Counted from the first letter of the stretch, positions 41,694 through 54,854 are shown. The stretch: 64,000 bases of DNA from Aquila chrysaetos chrysaetos (GCF_900496995.4 NC_044022.1:19792938-19856937), one strand, 5' to 3'. Translations and numbers: made by a program. Notes: a model not told the origin generated them from the letters alone.

Positions 41694-44600
41694 GTAAGCA
41701 GGCGGATGAACGGGATGGCCTCCCCTTGTGAGGCCGTCGGGGTGCCTGCGGAACCGCTGCTGCCGGGGGACTGAGAGGAGCCTAGGGCTCCTTGAGAAAG
41801 GCCTGAGATCAGCCCGAGCTCCTCACGAGCAAAGACAGCCCCCCGCCTTCCGCCGGCTGCCAAGCCACAGCTCCTGAAAAGGTCCCTCTCTGCACTGTTT
41901 GCGCCCCGATGGCCGCATTGACCGTCATTTCTGCTCAAGGCAGCTGGCACAGCTGCAGGTGCCGGCGGGCAGCAGGGAGGATGTGGTGTGGCGCGAGCGG
42001 TGTGGGGCACCAGGCCCTCGGACCTCTGTGTTTTCAGGGAGTCTCTTCTCTCCAGTGTTGCCTCTCAGCCCGGAGAGTGCTTTGAGCTGGGGACGGGAAC
42101 GGGCTACAAACATCTCGCTTTTGGGCGGCACCGGAGGACTATTCTAGAGAAGCTCTGTAGCACAGCTTTGCGCCTACTTGACTGTCCTCCACTCCAGCAA
42201 AGCTACTTTGCTCCTCGCTTGTGTTTTCCTAGGTGCTCTTTCCATTGTTCTGTTGAATTACACCTCGGTATCCTTGGACACCCGCATTCCTCGGGACACG
42301 GTGCAGCGCTGCGTTCAAGAGACCCTGCTTTTTCTGTCTTACACCCTGGCAAAGAAGCAGGATGTGGACTTCATCTTCAAGGACATGGGCTGCCTGCGCT
42401 TCCGGAAGAACAAAGTCAAAATGCAATTTTCGGCAGACTTTGTTTGCAGCCTGGAGAGCACCGGCCGCCTGCTGAAATCTCTCCTCGGCGTGAGTGTCTC
42501 GCTCCGCCAGCACTGCCGTGGGTTCTTGGGAAACGCCCTGAAAGGCCGCTGGCAGTGGCTTCTCCTGTGGGTCTGACTCGTCTCCTGCTTGAGACGGCTG
42601 CCTCTTGCCCTTGCACAAAGCCAGGCGGCCTCATGACTGGGGTGCGGGCGCTCGCTGTGCAGCTCCTGCTTCCAGTAAGGAGGGCTTAACGCTGAGGACG
42701 GGGAGCTCTGCCAGAGGGCAGCTTTCTGCCTTAGCGGCCCAAAGGCCGGCTGCCTCGGTTGGCAACGGGCTCCTTTCCTGGCAATGGTCTCACGCGGGGC
42801 TGTCTCTCCCGCAGAGCTCAAGCATGACGGGTTCGGCCGTATCGGGCAGAAAGGACGCCCTTTCCCAGACGGCTTCTGGCCATGTCGTCGTGTTTCCCAA
42901 GTGAGTACGGTTGCTTCTGCAGCCCTTGGCCGCTGACCACGTCGGCAGCTTCTCAGCTTCTCTTGGGTCGGCCGGTAGTGCCAGGGCTTGCCCGCTGCTC
43001 GGGAAGGAGCCGGAGGGAGACCTTTCCCAAGGCCTGGATCCCCCATTACTCCACGCTTGCTCCTGCTTATCTTGGAAGATGGGTGGATTCACAGCGCTAG
43101 TGACTAACCCATGGGCTAGTGGTTGCCCCTTCTGTGCCAACCCACAGCAAGCAAGGTGGCACCAAGCCCTGCAGCCCTGGGAGGTGGCACCCTGGACTCA
43201 GCCTGCCGTTGTCGTCTCGCTTCCAGGATCGGGCTCTATGTAGCACCTGGAAGAGCTGCTGGGGAAGGGGCTCTTCAGACTCCCAAGGGGCAGGCAGAGA
43301 AGAAGAAGAAGAAGGGAGAAGCGAGGAGGGAGGAAGAGGCTAAGCGAACAGGTACTGTGAGAGCGGTGGCTCCTGCGAGACCTCTCTACCCTCCCCTGTT
43401 GCGCCTTCTGCTAAGGGCAAGGGGTTCAGAGCCACGGCCAAAAGGCTGTACTTGGTACAGGAGGAGGCCCTCCTGTGACTCCGATTCCTGTGACCGTAGC
43501 CCTGCAGGCCCTTGGTAGGGACCAAGATGGCAGGGCAGCCCAGCGCTTCCAGCTGCATTCGATACTGCTTAGGCCCCTTCCGCACTGGGCTCCCGTAGCT
43601 CCGGTCTGCTGACAACTCCCCCGTGGGCTGGATGTGCCCAAAGGGACACTCCGGGGCCACGATGGCAGCGGAGAGGCCCGAGGCTCGCCTCCCTGCCTGT
43701 GAAATGCAGGGAGAAAGGAAGACCAGCGGGAGCACTGTCAGGCCACATCAGTGACAGTCTGGGCAAGGTTCCGAGGGAGAAAGCCCCAGGCTCAGATTGG
43801 TGTCCAGGAGCGTCCCCGTCCCTCTCTGCCAGCCCCCTTCCCCACCGGCACGCAGAGAGGCTTGGTCCCTGCCTGGTCACAGGGTCACCAAGGGGCTGCT
43901 CTGAAGAGCCTTTTTGTCACCTTCTTACAGGGCCTTTCACCGAGAAGCGCCAGCTGCTCTCGCGCGAACGTCTCTCTCCGGCCAGACTGCCTCGGGTGAC
44001 GGTCGAAGGAGACCTGGGCGAGGCTGCCGGGGCAAAAGAGCCTTCCCTCCGGTGAGGCTGGTGGGGAGGTGGAGGAGGCAACCCCAGGGCTCTGCTCCTT
44101 GGGGCAGCGAGAGCCTGCCTTTGGTCAGAGGGTCTTGGTGACCTCCAAACCCATCGCGACACGTGTCCTGGCAAACTGCCCTCTCCTTGCGGGGCAGTGA
44201 GCAGAAAGCAGGTTTTAGCAGGGGCTGCTCTCCTGCCCCCGCTGCCAGCGTGCAGCCCTGTTGGGACCTGCCTGCAGATGCTCACAGCAGGCGGCTACGG
44301 TTGACTTTTCTCATTCTCCGTAGCTGCAAGGGAGCCTCTTCTTTTGGTCAGAGGAGGGCAGGGCTCGGGGGCTGGCAAGGGAGAGGGTTCCTCTGGACGG
44401 GGTCTGCGCGTGGGCACCTCAGCTCTGCTTCTGGGGGCTGCCGCCGCAGCTCGGGTCGCAGCTTCTCCTTGGGACAGAGCAGAGACGAGGGACGGTCCAC
44501 GCGTGCGGCAGCGCGCTGGCGAGCACAAGCCATAGCCGAAACTCCCCCTCTCGCGTGCTTGCAGACTGCCGGCAGTGCGCGAGGAGAGCTCTTCAAGGAA

Positions 44601-47220
44601 GGGAGACGGGAAGAGCAAGCGGTCTGCTACGGCCCGGCCCCAGACTCGACCCCCCGTCTGTGAGGGTCACCGGAGAGCAGGACAGGTACCCCCTGCGGGC
44701 AGCATGCCTGCGTCATTCGACGCGTGCTGATTCTGGACATTTCCCTCATTGACGTCGCTCTCACCGTTGCGTGCCGGCAGGAAGTCTGCTACCTGTGTAT
44801 GCAGCGGGATGAAAGGAATCTGCGGGCATCGCTGGCTGAGGAGCGGCTCCAGAGAGAAAGGGAGGAGGAGCGCAAGTGGGCAGAGTACCAGGCTCGCAGG
44901 GAGAGGAATGAGGCAGAGAGGGCCCGGGTATGTTTCAAGCACTCCAAAACCTAACCTTTCTCTGCCCACGGGGGGCCGTTGCAGACCCTTTTGCCCTCTC
45001 TGTGCTTGACCTGGAAGCTTCCCTCCGGGAGAAGGACCGGCACGTTCTGAGCCTCTCTCTCCTCCCTTGAGGATGAGGACTCCTTCCAAGGCCACCGCAG
45101 GGAAAGCCGCCTTCCCCTGGGCTTCAAGGCCAAGGGCTGACGCCTTTCCTGCTGAATTCCTTGGAGACAGAAGGCTGCAGGGGAAACTGTCCTGAGCTTG
45201 GGCAGACCCCGCTGGGAGGCCTGCCGCGCCGGCGCGTGACAGCTCCTGGCTCTGCACCTCCACCTAAGACGCGTCCTGTGGATTTGCTTGCCCCGTAGCT
45301 GAAAACGCAGGCTGACACGCGGAAGCTGCTGGAAGACGGCGCATCCTCCCTGCGGCTCGTGGAGCTGGCGAGGAAGGGGAAGGCTGGCGAGAACGCAGCA
45401 AGTTCGGTAGGCGCTTTTTCTGGGAGGGAAGACCGTGCCCACCCCCGGGAGCTTCCTTGCCAGAGCCGGGGCATTGTTTCCCCAAAGGCCACGGGCGAGG
45501 CAGAGCAGCGGCAGGAAGGGGCTCTCCCGCTCCCCGGGAGCCGTGGTGTGAAATGCCGTGAAACACACCCTCCTGGGGTGCCTGCTCGTGGAAGGGCAGC
45601 GAGCAGGGCGGTGGGCAGGGATGGTGGGTTACAAGCTGCAGGCAGCATGGCGTTTGCACTGGGAGCTCCTGCCGTGCCCAGCACAGTCCCCTCCCTGCCT
45701 TGTGCTGCCTGCAGGGAGCCGAGCGCGAGGTGCAGGGGCCACGGGGGGAGCGGGCCGGGCCCTGGCCCCGCTCTGAGGTGGCAGCGACGGCTGTGCTGAG
45801 CACACGGCTGCGCTCAGGACCTGCAGCCACACCAGCGGCGTCCCTGACTGGGGACGGTGCTCTAGCCTGGCTTCAGAACGGCCGGTGGGTGGCCAGGGGG
45901 CTGGATGACGGGCGAGGTCTTTGCCTCGCCGCCTCCCGCGGTGCTGCGGGTTGGAGTGGGCTCGGGCCGGGGTCCCATCTTCGTCTCATGCCAATGCAGG
46001 TGCCGCTGACGCCCAGAGGACGGCTCTCCGTAGGGGGTGGCGGGCCGGGCGCTCAGGTGGCACCGGTGGAGTGGAAGCAGCAGCAGCTTCTCATCCCTCA
46101 CCCCCCGGAGAAGGCGGCAGAGGCAGCTGCTCCGGACGAGTCACTGAGCAGGTAAGCGTGTGCCAGCTCCCCCAAGGGCCCGTGCGAGCGAAGCGGCAGC
46201 GGGCCGTCTGAGGGACCCGGGCTGCAGGCTGTCTGCCCCTGGGCTTTGGTTCTCCGTCCGTCCCCTGGCTGCTGCTGGCAGGGAATGACGGGGAAGAGGC
46301 CCCGACTCCCGCCGTCCCCCTGCAGCCCAGCGGCCGGCCGCGGGCTCAGGCTCCCCCGGAGACCAAGGGGAAGGGGGCTGGGGGCAGGCGGAGGCGGGCA
46401 GCTCGACAGCCCAAGCGAGAGCGTCGTCCTCTGCTGCTGCAGCTGCCGTCCCGTGCGGGGCATCCGGGTGCGGAGGCTGCTGGAGAAGAGAAGGGAGGCC
46501 CCGTAGGAAGGCGGGCGCAAGAGCGGAGCTATGGAAGACCCGAGGGAGGCTGCAGAGGAGCTCCTGCTCTGGTAAGCCTCTCCTGCAACGGCCCGCGTCC
46601 CCCTGCCAGCAGCCCCTCGAGCAACCGGGGCCCCGGGCCCTCCACCAGACATCCCTCCCGCTCCAGGGCAAGCGGCCGGCTGCGCCGGCGAGGGCTCCGG
46701 CTGGCACCCGACGCCCGCGGGCGGCTCCGCGTCTCCGGCGGGAGCCGGTGCTGGGCTCCAGCTCCTCAGAGCCCGCAGCCCCTGCCTCCTCCCAGCCAGC
46801 CTCTGCAGCCACAGGTCTCTGCCCCGGCCTCGCACAGCGGCTCAGCCCGGCGGGTTCCCCGCCGCCGGCTGGGACGCGAGGGGCCTCCGCAGAGCCGCAG
46901 AGACCGTCAGCGGGCTTCGGGGCTCCCGCGGGCCAGGCGCGCGGCCAGGGGCGCGGGGCTGGAGGGGGCAGGCGGCGTTCCTCGGCCTCCCTCTCTGGAC
47001 CCGGCCCTCGAAGCTTTTCTCCGTCTCTCCTCAGCGCCTCTGAGAAGAGCCACCGGCAGGGCAGGACCGGCCTGAAGGGTCCCGGCGCTCCGAGTCCCGC
47101 AGCGGGGAGGAGAGGCTGGGGAGTCGGCGCTGCCCTCTTGCAGCTCTCGAGCTGGGAGCGGAGGAGGGGAGAGCGCTCCCCGGGGCGAAACCCCACCGCC
47201 TAGCGGACAATAAAGAGGGT
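41537..47220 (+). CDS. CCDC81-like gene, copy 2 (5'-truncated, otherwise open)
   Basis: Exons matching copy 1: 41537-41693 (exon 3), 42233-42489 (4), 42815-42900 (5), 43227-43351 (6), 43931-44051 (7), 44565-44685 (8), 44781-44927 (9), 45299-45406 (10), 45715-46151 (candidate 11) and an uncertain 3' part. All splice sites are intact. Exons 1-2 are missing, so helix-forming residues of the first HU domain are lost unless a new first exon is used. Exon 10 is 108 bp and keeps frame into exon 11, unlike copy 1. Residue changes include Glu to Gln in exon 4 and Ser to Thr in exon 8. The upstream sequence is a full-length CR1 and then the CpG-rich inverted-repeat arm, either of which could supply a promoter. 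It may be an expressed 5'-variant gene or a decaying duplicate. Confidence 0.75.
42233..42489 (+). CDS. CCDC81-like copy 2, exon 4
   Basis: HU domain 2, 257 bp. It differs from copy 1 at RCVQET (copy 1 RCVEET). Splice sites are intact. Confidence 0.82.
42815..42900 (+). CDS. CCDC81-like copy 2, exon 5
   Basis: 86 bp, identical by eye to copy 1 exon 5. The preceding intron has a 2 bp net deletion near 42,630. Confidence 0.7.
43227..43351 (+). CDS. CCDC81-like copy 2, exon 6
   Basis: 125 bp with the same Lys-run segment as copy 1. Confidence 0.68.
43931..44051 (+). CDS. CCDC81-like copy 2, exon 7
   Basis: 121 bp, identical by eye to copy 1 exon 7. Confidence 0.68.
44565..44685 (+). CDS. CCDC81-like copy 2, exon 8
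   Basis: 121 bp. CCCCAGACTCGA here replaces CCCCAAAGTCGA of copy 1, giving Thr for Ser. Confidence 0.72.
44781..44927 (+). CDS. CCDC81-like copy 2, exon 9 (CxxC and coiled coil)
   Basis: 147 bp, identical by eye to copy 1 exon 9, with EVCYLCMQRDERN. Confidence 0.82.
45299..45406 (+). CDS. CCDC81-like copy 2, exon 10 (in frame)
   Basis: 108 bp (36 codons), reading LKTQADTRKLLEDGASSLRL then VELARKGKAGENAASS. It ends in phase 0 and continues open into 45715. Confidence 0.72.
45715..46151 (+). CDS. CCDC81-like copy 2, candidate exon 11
   Basis: 437 bp, acceptor cctgcag and donor gtaagc, open in the frame set by exon 10. It may be two exons (45715-45777 and 45999-46151). Confidence 0.42.
46326..47203 (+). 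CDS. CCDC81-like copy 2, uncertain 3' exons
   Basis: Counterpart of 33617-34510. One reading ends in TAG at 46504-46506. Another uses the last exon from 46667 and ends in TAG at 47201-47203, six bases before the polyadenylation signal. Confidence 0.3.
47209..47214 (+). promoter_or_regulatory. Polyadenylation signal, CCDC81-like copy 2
   Basis: AATAAA with the same GT-rich downstream stretch as copy 1. Confidence 0.65.
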
Positions 47221-47273
47221 TGCTTCCAGCAGGAGGGTCTTCCAGTGTACTTGTCTGCGGGAGCTGGGAAAGG

Positions 47274-47346
47274 AGCAAGTGCGGCAGGCGCCCCTTCGAG
47301 GGGAGGCCGTGCCCGCCCGGGGGGCTTCCTTGCCAGGGCTGGGACG
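47274..47346 (+). repeat. Relic of a further CCDC81-like unit (exon 10/intron 10 region)
   Basis: Just past the end of unit 2, 'gcaagtgcggcaggcg' to 'cttccttgccagggctggg' resembles 32,689-32,765 (exon 10 donor and the start of intron 10) at about 78% by eye. The donor GGTAGG has become GGCAGG. This indicates at least one more, older unit. Confidence 0.5.
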
Positions 47347-50300
47347 CCAACGTGTAGGATCCAACGCGAACCACTTGAGGGCTGCCGAGGACTGACTTCT
47401 GGCCGTGGCTTCTACGTGGCTGAGAAGCGCCTGTTAGTGGTCCATCCCATTTTACCAGGGACTGAAGCAGTGGCAATGAATTTTTTTTATTTCTTGGCCG
47501 GTGTGGTACAAGAAAACTCTCCTGCGGAGGGACTCCTCGCGGAAAGCAGAAATTGCTGTGTGGCTGCCCTACCAGATGATACATTAGTTAGTAAAAGGGA
47601 TTAAAGCAGTGTAGGAAGAACACAAGTTGAACATCGTGGGACTTCTAGCTGCTGTCTGTTTGCAGTCTGTTTTCTAATTTAAGCAAGAATATTCATAGCC
47701 GATCATTTTGGCTTCCTCTGTTTGCTCCCGCTTTTTCTCTCAGCAGCAGAACGAGTCCTCTGTTCCAAGTTGTTCTTTGTCTCTTCCTTTGGAAAATGAC
47801 GTGATTTGAAACCAGTGATAAAAATAGCATAAATTCAAGAAAAAGGTATCAATACAGGTAATGATGTGACAATATCAATGCCTATTTCAAGCCCGGAAAG
47901 GATCAACTATGGCATCCTAACATGATGCTAAGCCTAGCGTTTGACTGATACCTGAATTGCCTCTGCCAGGAAAAAGCCTTCGCTTCTCTTTGCCTGGCCA
48001 TTTCACGTCTCTCCTCTTATTTAACAAAATTGCATCTTCTTTGTAATCCCAGCTGCTCTGGATTAGTCAGGTAGCGTTTGTCCCATAGTAAAACATGTTC
48101 TTCCTTCCCCGGCAGGGCCCATCTATCAGCCAAGGCAGCGCATTGCTGGGAGCACTCTGCCGCAGGCTGCAGCGCTGGCTGATCCCCAGCATCCAGGAGC
48201 CAGCGTGTGGCTCTCACGACCAAAGGGTCCCTGCACAATACAATAAAAACAAAAAATCTCGAAGTCAGGGCCATGCTCCTCCGGCCTGACTTTTACTTCA
48301 GCCCTTGTGCCTGGCGTTTCTGTCAGCTGGCTCTAGGCCTGAAGGGTTATCTAATCCATAGAAAATGTTAATCACAGACTTTCGGATAAAATTTCGGCTA
48401 CCTGGTCATCACATTTGTGCTTAGCACACCAGGCGTGTTCCTACAAGTAGCCACCCCGAATTAAACCTCTACCCTTTAAGTCATTTTCTGAGGCTTCTTC
48501 CTCACAAGCCTTGACTTCATGTGCAAATTGGAGACATTTGTTTTGTTAGCACTTCAAGGGTGTGCTGACCTTTCAGTCCTGAAAGGAAAATCTTGATAAA
48601 AATCACTAATTAATGACTGAGTTTGAATCATTTGTCCCAGATATGTAGATAAACAAAGAAGCTAAAGGTCTGGCTATTAAACAGGAAAGAAAGGTTTTTT
48701 CTTCATAGAGCAAGCTTGGCTGTTCAAATACCTAAAATGGTGGTAATTGATTTATATTCAATTATTTGAGTGCACAGAAGCAATCATAGCTATTCTTTAA
48801 AGCCCAGTTCTACTGTGAAGCGTTACTATGCAAAAAATGATTCCTTATTAGTTGCCCGCTGATGACAAATGGTGGTAGAAGGATGGAATTTCCCTTTTAT
48901 TTAGAATTCACATCCAATTTTACCTATCATCTGATCTCTGCTTTCTGTATATCGAGAACAACAGGGCTGCTTGCTCCAGACCTAATGAATCTAGCTGACA
49001 AACCACTGACAGGGAAGAGACTGCTGGAACCGGGAAGGGATTTGATGGCAGAATTGTAACACCGGCTGGTATTATTCGAACAAGAGATCCGTTGGAGTCC
49101 AGCTCAACTCACAGTCACCCTGGCTGTATTCATATAGTCAGCAGTCAGGACAATAAGTCCTATTTTAACCTGTAAGTCCTGCAGATTGGTTCGGAAAATC
49201 GCTGAGATTTCCAGAGATCTCACAAATTCACTGTGAACCTCATTTTTAACCACTGGGAGGAAAGAGCACCTTTCAGGGTGCTCAGCCTCAATACCCAGAG
49301 AAGCACTCCAGCTAGCTCAGGAGCTGAACACATCAACGAGACATGGGAGGAGAAGGAAACAGGACGTATGTCGTACTAAGGGAGCGTCCAGGATAGCGCT
49401 CAAGGCCACCCCGGAGCGTTGTCTCAGCCTGAACCCGCAGTAGAGACCGCAGTACGCTCGGCACAGGCTCGAGCTCTCCACCGTGAGCTTTGGATGACCA
49501 CCTGCAGAAAGGGCCACGTCTGCTTCGTGTCACTGAAACGGGTCGTGGGGATCAGTCCCTATAAACTCGTTCTTTACTTTGTAGTGTAGAAGGGCCTGTG
49601 CCACAGTCTGCGATTAAGAGGAGAGACAAAATCTGGGCCGCTGCCTCTCCTGTGCCACCACCCCTGGTCCAGCAGCCTGTCTCAGGCAGGATTCTTTCCA
49701 TTTGAAGAGTGGCTTGGCAGCATCAAATTAAAAATCAGTGATGATTATGCCCAGCTTCTACTCAAGAAACAGAAAGCAGTAGCTATCTACAGCTACTAGT
49801 ACAGTCATATTGTTGTCACCCAGTATCTCAGATTTAACTCACTCCCAGCCTGCAGGCAGATTTGCTTAGCTGAGCTGTGGCTGAAATGGCTGAGCTGAAC
49901 TCCAGCAGTTCCTGAGCTAATCAGTACAAGCCCCAGTTCACTTCAACCATACTTGACGATGGACTTGGGCACTGATCACAGGCTGGAGTAACAGAGGCAC
50001 AGACACAGTTCCCTTCAGTACACACAGCTAAGGGATGGCACCTATGGCAAAGAGGCAGGGTAGCAAATGGGGACAGTCACCTCTTCATCTGGCACAGCAG
50101 GATTTGCCAGAATTTGTTCAGCAGAGCCCGCAGACAGAATAACAATTAGCAGCTAAGACTGATGCAGTCTAAAATGCCCACCAGGAGACATCCTAACACA
50201 CAAAACGCGCACTAACAGGAGCACCAGAACCCGTTAATACAAAGCTTGACTCCGGTCCTCCATCCCTTATTACGGACCAATTCACATTTTCTTATATGCC

Positions 50301-53300
50301 CAACATTGCCGGGGAATACCTGGAGGGAGCACAGCGTAAAGCGTGCGGTTTTAGCTGTCTCTGGGAGGATCACAGAGAGATTTCACAAATAAGACGTGAT
50401 TCCCCCATCTCAGAGAAGGAGAGATGAAGGGTCATTTGAGAAATGCTGCACGTTCCTCAAAGCCTACACTGGCCAATTCAAGCAATTAAAAATATTTCCC
50501 ATGGACAACAATGCAGTGATGTTGAGTCTGTGATCTCTGGACAACTGTGGATCTGTGGACTACAACCAAAAAAAACCACAAAAAAAAATAAGGCTTTGAC
50601 AGCACATTTACAGTTGCTATGGAGGGGGTCCAAAAAGCATAAAAGACTAAAAATGTCCAGTCTAGTGAAGTAGTTCTCTGCCAGTGATGGAGGGGAGTCA
50701 CCAAGGTTAATCAAGGTTACAGTGAGGTATTGAAACATACTATAAAACACAGAAAACAGAAGTTCTCCCCTCACCTTTCATAACATTCACCTTTCAGCAA
50801 TCCTCTGCCAATCTTTATCCACACAGATTTCGGGAGAGGGCATCACTATAATGTACTTTATTTTTACTCTTTTCTGTACATGTGTTACAAAAACCATTGG
50901 GTTTTAAACAAGTGGTTACCAATCTTAAAAATGAGAGGTGAGTTTATTACAGAGCAGGCAGGCTGCAGTCTCTTCAGTTGACACAAAGCTATCCTAAAAG
51001 CATTCCCAACTCTCATTTCATATAGTCAGGTTTGTAGGCCTGAACTCTCACATTTCCATCGTAATTGCTTGCACATCGCTACGGAATTGCTCCACCACCT
51101 TTTTCCTCCCGTTGCCAATAACTGCAGAATGACCTTCAGTTTTTGCACTGTTGCCAAAAGGAGTTTATTCAAAAAGCCAGAAAACAAAAAGAGTTTACAA
51201 TAAACTTCTGTATCTTTCTTACTAACATTGTTTGAACAACTATGTAAGCTCATCGAAGGTGACTCATCGTCGACGGTCAGGCCGTATTAGAGCAATCCCA
51301 AGCTCAGGTCATGAAATAGTTAGTGAGCCTTTTTCAAAAGCCCATCCAAGAAAATAAAGGGATCTTTCTGCTTTCTTGAAGCGGCTTTGGAAAAGACCCA
51401 GACCGTTTAAGTCACAAAATACTGAGACACAGTAATAACTATTCATGGTGAACCCTTTGTTGTTCATCAGTAAATCACCATTAAGGAAAGGTAAGATTCC
51501 CTCACTTAAAAAGAGAACGAGGGGTTCTTGTTATTCCCCTTTATCATCTTTGACTGCATAGGAAAAATTATTCAGCTGTGTATGCTTTTCCACCAAAATC
51601 TCCAGTAAAATCAGATGGCATGTGTAAAATACACCAGCAACAAAACGGAATTTAGTGTATCTGAGGAACTCGGTGCAGGGGCTTTGTAAAACGAAATAGT
51701 TTGATAGTCTGACCTTGATCCAACCGAACGAGAACCCGCTGCCATTCAAAGGGACACACTTCTTTTAAGACAGAAAAGCTAAAAAGGATCAGCTTTAGTT
51801 AGGGACAGACTCCTTGTAAAAGTGCAGCAGATAAACCAAAATATCTTGCTCGATTACAAAAGGTTTTATTCTTACAGACGCTTAAGGTGATGCTCTTCAG
51901 TGTTTCAGTGGAGAAAACAAGTTCCCAAGGGTGTCCCTGAGCGAGACTCTTGTGACATTTTCAGTGCCTGCGCTATTCAAGCTGGGGGAAACAACCGCAA
52001 CAAAAAGAGCCCACACATGCACAAAGCAGCTGAAAGCTGCAGCTCCGCTAGATGGCAAGCCCTGCTCTGGTAGCCGTGCCCTCGCCTCCTCCGCAGCAGG
52101 GAGAGGAGCTCCAGCACTCCTCAGGAGTTGCACAGAAGTCCTTTGTCTGGCCTCTGCTGTGGGGAAAGCTGCCGGGATCGACCCAGCCATTGTTAGCTCC
52201 TTTCCAGCCTCATCAGGCTTCCCGTACCAGGTACTCCTCAAATACATCCATCCTCTGGCAGAAATGCAGCGGTGCTTTGAAGAATACTAATTTTTTTATT
52301 GATTTTTTTTTTTTCAGTGTAATCTCCTATGAACTGAAAATCCCCCTTTAAGAAGCTATTGCAGAATAGAAGCTAAGCCGAAGCAACATCCGCAGCTGCT
52401 GTTCAGTCAGGCTGACTCCTGGAGCCCGGTCCCAACTTCTTGCAAGCCCACAAAGAACCCTCCCAACCTGGCAGCATCTGGAGCGGGCCGCCGCGCCAGT
52501 TTTGCACCAGCCCGGCTCTGCTGACACCCACAGAGCCGCTTCTCCCACTGGCCTGAGACAAGATCTCGCCCAAGAAGGCTGACGATGCTCAGCTTCTGAG
52601 CACCACAGGGCACCAAGGCAGCAGAGCACCAAACGAGTGAAAACCACCGGCAGGTCAGATTTGTGGCACTTCACAGCTACTTGGAATCAAAAGGTGAGGC
52701 CTGTGGGCAACCAAACCATTCAGGTTTGCAACGTCTACACAGCATATCCCAGACTCTATTCCCGAAGACCTCTTTTAGACTTCTTCTGAGCAAAACGTCA
52801 CTGAAGTCTGTGAGACAGCTGACAGGATAGGCTGCAAGGTCTTCAGGATTAGATCCCTGGTTAATACGCATTTGCATATCGAGCTTGTGAAATAAATAAA
52901 TTGCTCAGTGAAATCCTAAGTGAAAAAGGCGTTTTCTTTCCTTAGCAGAGACCATTCCATAATCAGCTTCCCCTTCATCTGCTCGGCCGGCTGAGCGCGC
53001 CGACCTCGGGCGCACGGCTCAGGTGAGAAAGCTGGGCAATACGATAGATCAGCGCAGCACCCTCGAGCTGAAATACTCCAAGCAGCTGCCAGTTCGTGCT
53101 ACAAATTCACATGCTAGAAGCACTTGCTAAACGAACAAGACCACCTCTCCAGCTGAAATAACCCCCCAGCTGGCCCTGTCTAGGTAACCTAAACCGTGGT
53201 TATACGCAAGCTCTGCTTGGACCTGGCAGAGCGCTGCTTGCGAATGCAAACTCGCGCTCTCTTCGCCGGGAGGTTTGCCAAAGTGAAGGCGGCAGGACTG

Positions 53301-54230
53301 AGTTCACAGAGCAGGACATTGTCCCGACATCAAAACCAGCAGCGGGGCAGGATTAACCTAATTTGTAGCTACCTTGGCTGGACCAGCCGCCCATTGTTCC
53401 TCATACACGCTCTCGTGAAGCTTAGTTAAATAAACTACTGCAAAATTATACTTGAAAAGAGCATTTCCTTAACAGCGTGCAGCTATTAGATGCTGGAGTG
53501 TTGTGGACATTCATCCACGGTGGTTCCTGTCCATACAGCTTTTGTGGAGACCTTGGGCAGCTTTTGGGGAGGAAAGAGGCAGCAGCGTAAGTTACAGCTC
53601 TTGCTGTTTAAAAGTAAAATGAAGCCAATTTCCGAAACAAACTATCTGAAGGTTTATTTCCAAAAGATCTTGCTTCGCCTCTCCACGCACCCCAACGTCT
53701 TGACCCCGAGTCTCTGAAAAGTTAAATCTGGGTTGATGAATGAAGAAAACTGTTTTACCTTTCACATTATCTTTTAAAAGACAGAAGGCACAAGGATTTG
53801 TCACCACCGAGGGTAAAACCTCAGGCTGATCCATATGTGGATCCCGTTTCAAAAACAAACAATCCTCTTGGGGCTGGCGGGGAGCCAGACTGCGGGATTG
53901 CCTTTTAAGACTTGCATCTCAATAGGAAACCTCAGAGCAGTTTGATTTGTTTTCATAACTGTAACAATTTTCATCCCTTGGCTTTGTAGCGTATTATCAT
54001 TCCCTTCTTTCTAGTAAGTTAAAGAAACAGCCGGTACAAATGAAGGCAAAACACACACGGGTCGCTGTGGATAAAATACGGCATTTCAAAGGATTCAGGA
54101 AAGACAAAAACCACTGCCCGTCTTAACTCCTGCCAAGAAACCATTACAGAGGGTGGAGGCGCGGTGAAAGGCCCTTGAACGCCGCGTTTCAACGGCAGTA
54201 ACAACCACAGACCTTAGATCTATTGTGTAG
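47347..54230. other. Intergenic, no gene recognised
   Basis: AT-richer sequence without convincing exons. Short open frames (for example 48,017-48,274 and 51,897-52,247 on the minus strand) do not resemble known proteins. Minus-strand AATAAA motifs near 50,870 and 51,172 could end an unrecognised minus-strand transcript or a long FAM181B 3' UTR. Confidence 0.5.
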
Positions 54231-54231
54231 C

Positions 54232-54237
54232 TTTATT
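54232..54237 (-). promoter_or_regulatory. Candidate FAM181B polyadenylation signal (distal)
   Basis: TTTATT on the plus strand is AATAAA on the minus strand, about 860 bases after the stop. The sequence between is partly AT-rich and compatible with a 3' UTR. Confidence 0.4.
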
Positions 54238-54848
54238 TTTATAGGACCTATCATAGACTCTTTTACATAACTTAAATGATTATCAAATAATCTCCTGTAC
54301 ACAATGAGACCGAGCCGCGTTGCTTTCCGAGCTTTGACACATTCCTGGAAGGAATCCAACCGTCCGTAGGAATCACACCGCCGCAGCGGCTACAGTACAT
54401 TTTTGTCCCGAACTTACGCCGTCAATTAACTTACGTATCACTCTAAATTGCTGTTTGCAAGATCCTGCAAGACACTGTTAAATTTCAGGACACTAAGTTT
54501 TGGTAGCAGCATTTTTAATTTTGCTTCACTGTTTAATTTTTTATGGTTTTTCCTCGCCTTTGTGTCCTCAGCTGAACATCCGCCAGCGCTTGCGATGCAC
54601 GCCGACCCGGGAAAAATTTTAAACGCACCGCGAGAGCTGGCCGAGTTTTTACTTTCAGACCGAAACCGCGTCCGAGCGGTCCGGGCCGCCTTCGCCAAGC
54701 GCGGCCCCCGTTCCAACGCCGCGCAAGGACAGGTACGCCGAGGGCCTCTGCCTACAGCAAGACACAACCTGACCCCTAAGGAAAAGGGCTACGGAAAGGT
54801 CGTCGCCGGCCGCTAGAAAAACACCTGAAGGAACCCAGTATTTCACAT

Positions 54849-54854
54849 TTTATT
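54849..54854 (-). promoter_or_regulatory. Candidate FAM181B polyadenylation signal (proximal)
   Basis: AATAAA on the minus strand about 240 bases after the stop codon. It would give a short 3' UTR that still contains the 27-base G run. Confidence 0.4.

Larger units (their letters stand above)
36745..47270 (+). repeat. Tandem segmental duplication, unit 2 (with CR1 inserted)
   Basis: Same content as 28,390-34,565 plus a 4.36 kb CR1 at 36,951-41,313. It begins about 95 bp after the right inverted-repeat arm. It lacks exons 1 and 2 of the gene because the shared region starts inside intron 2. Confidence 0.92.
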
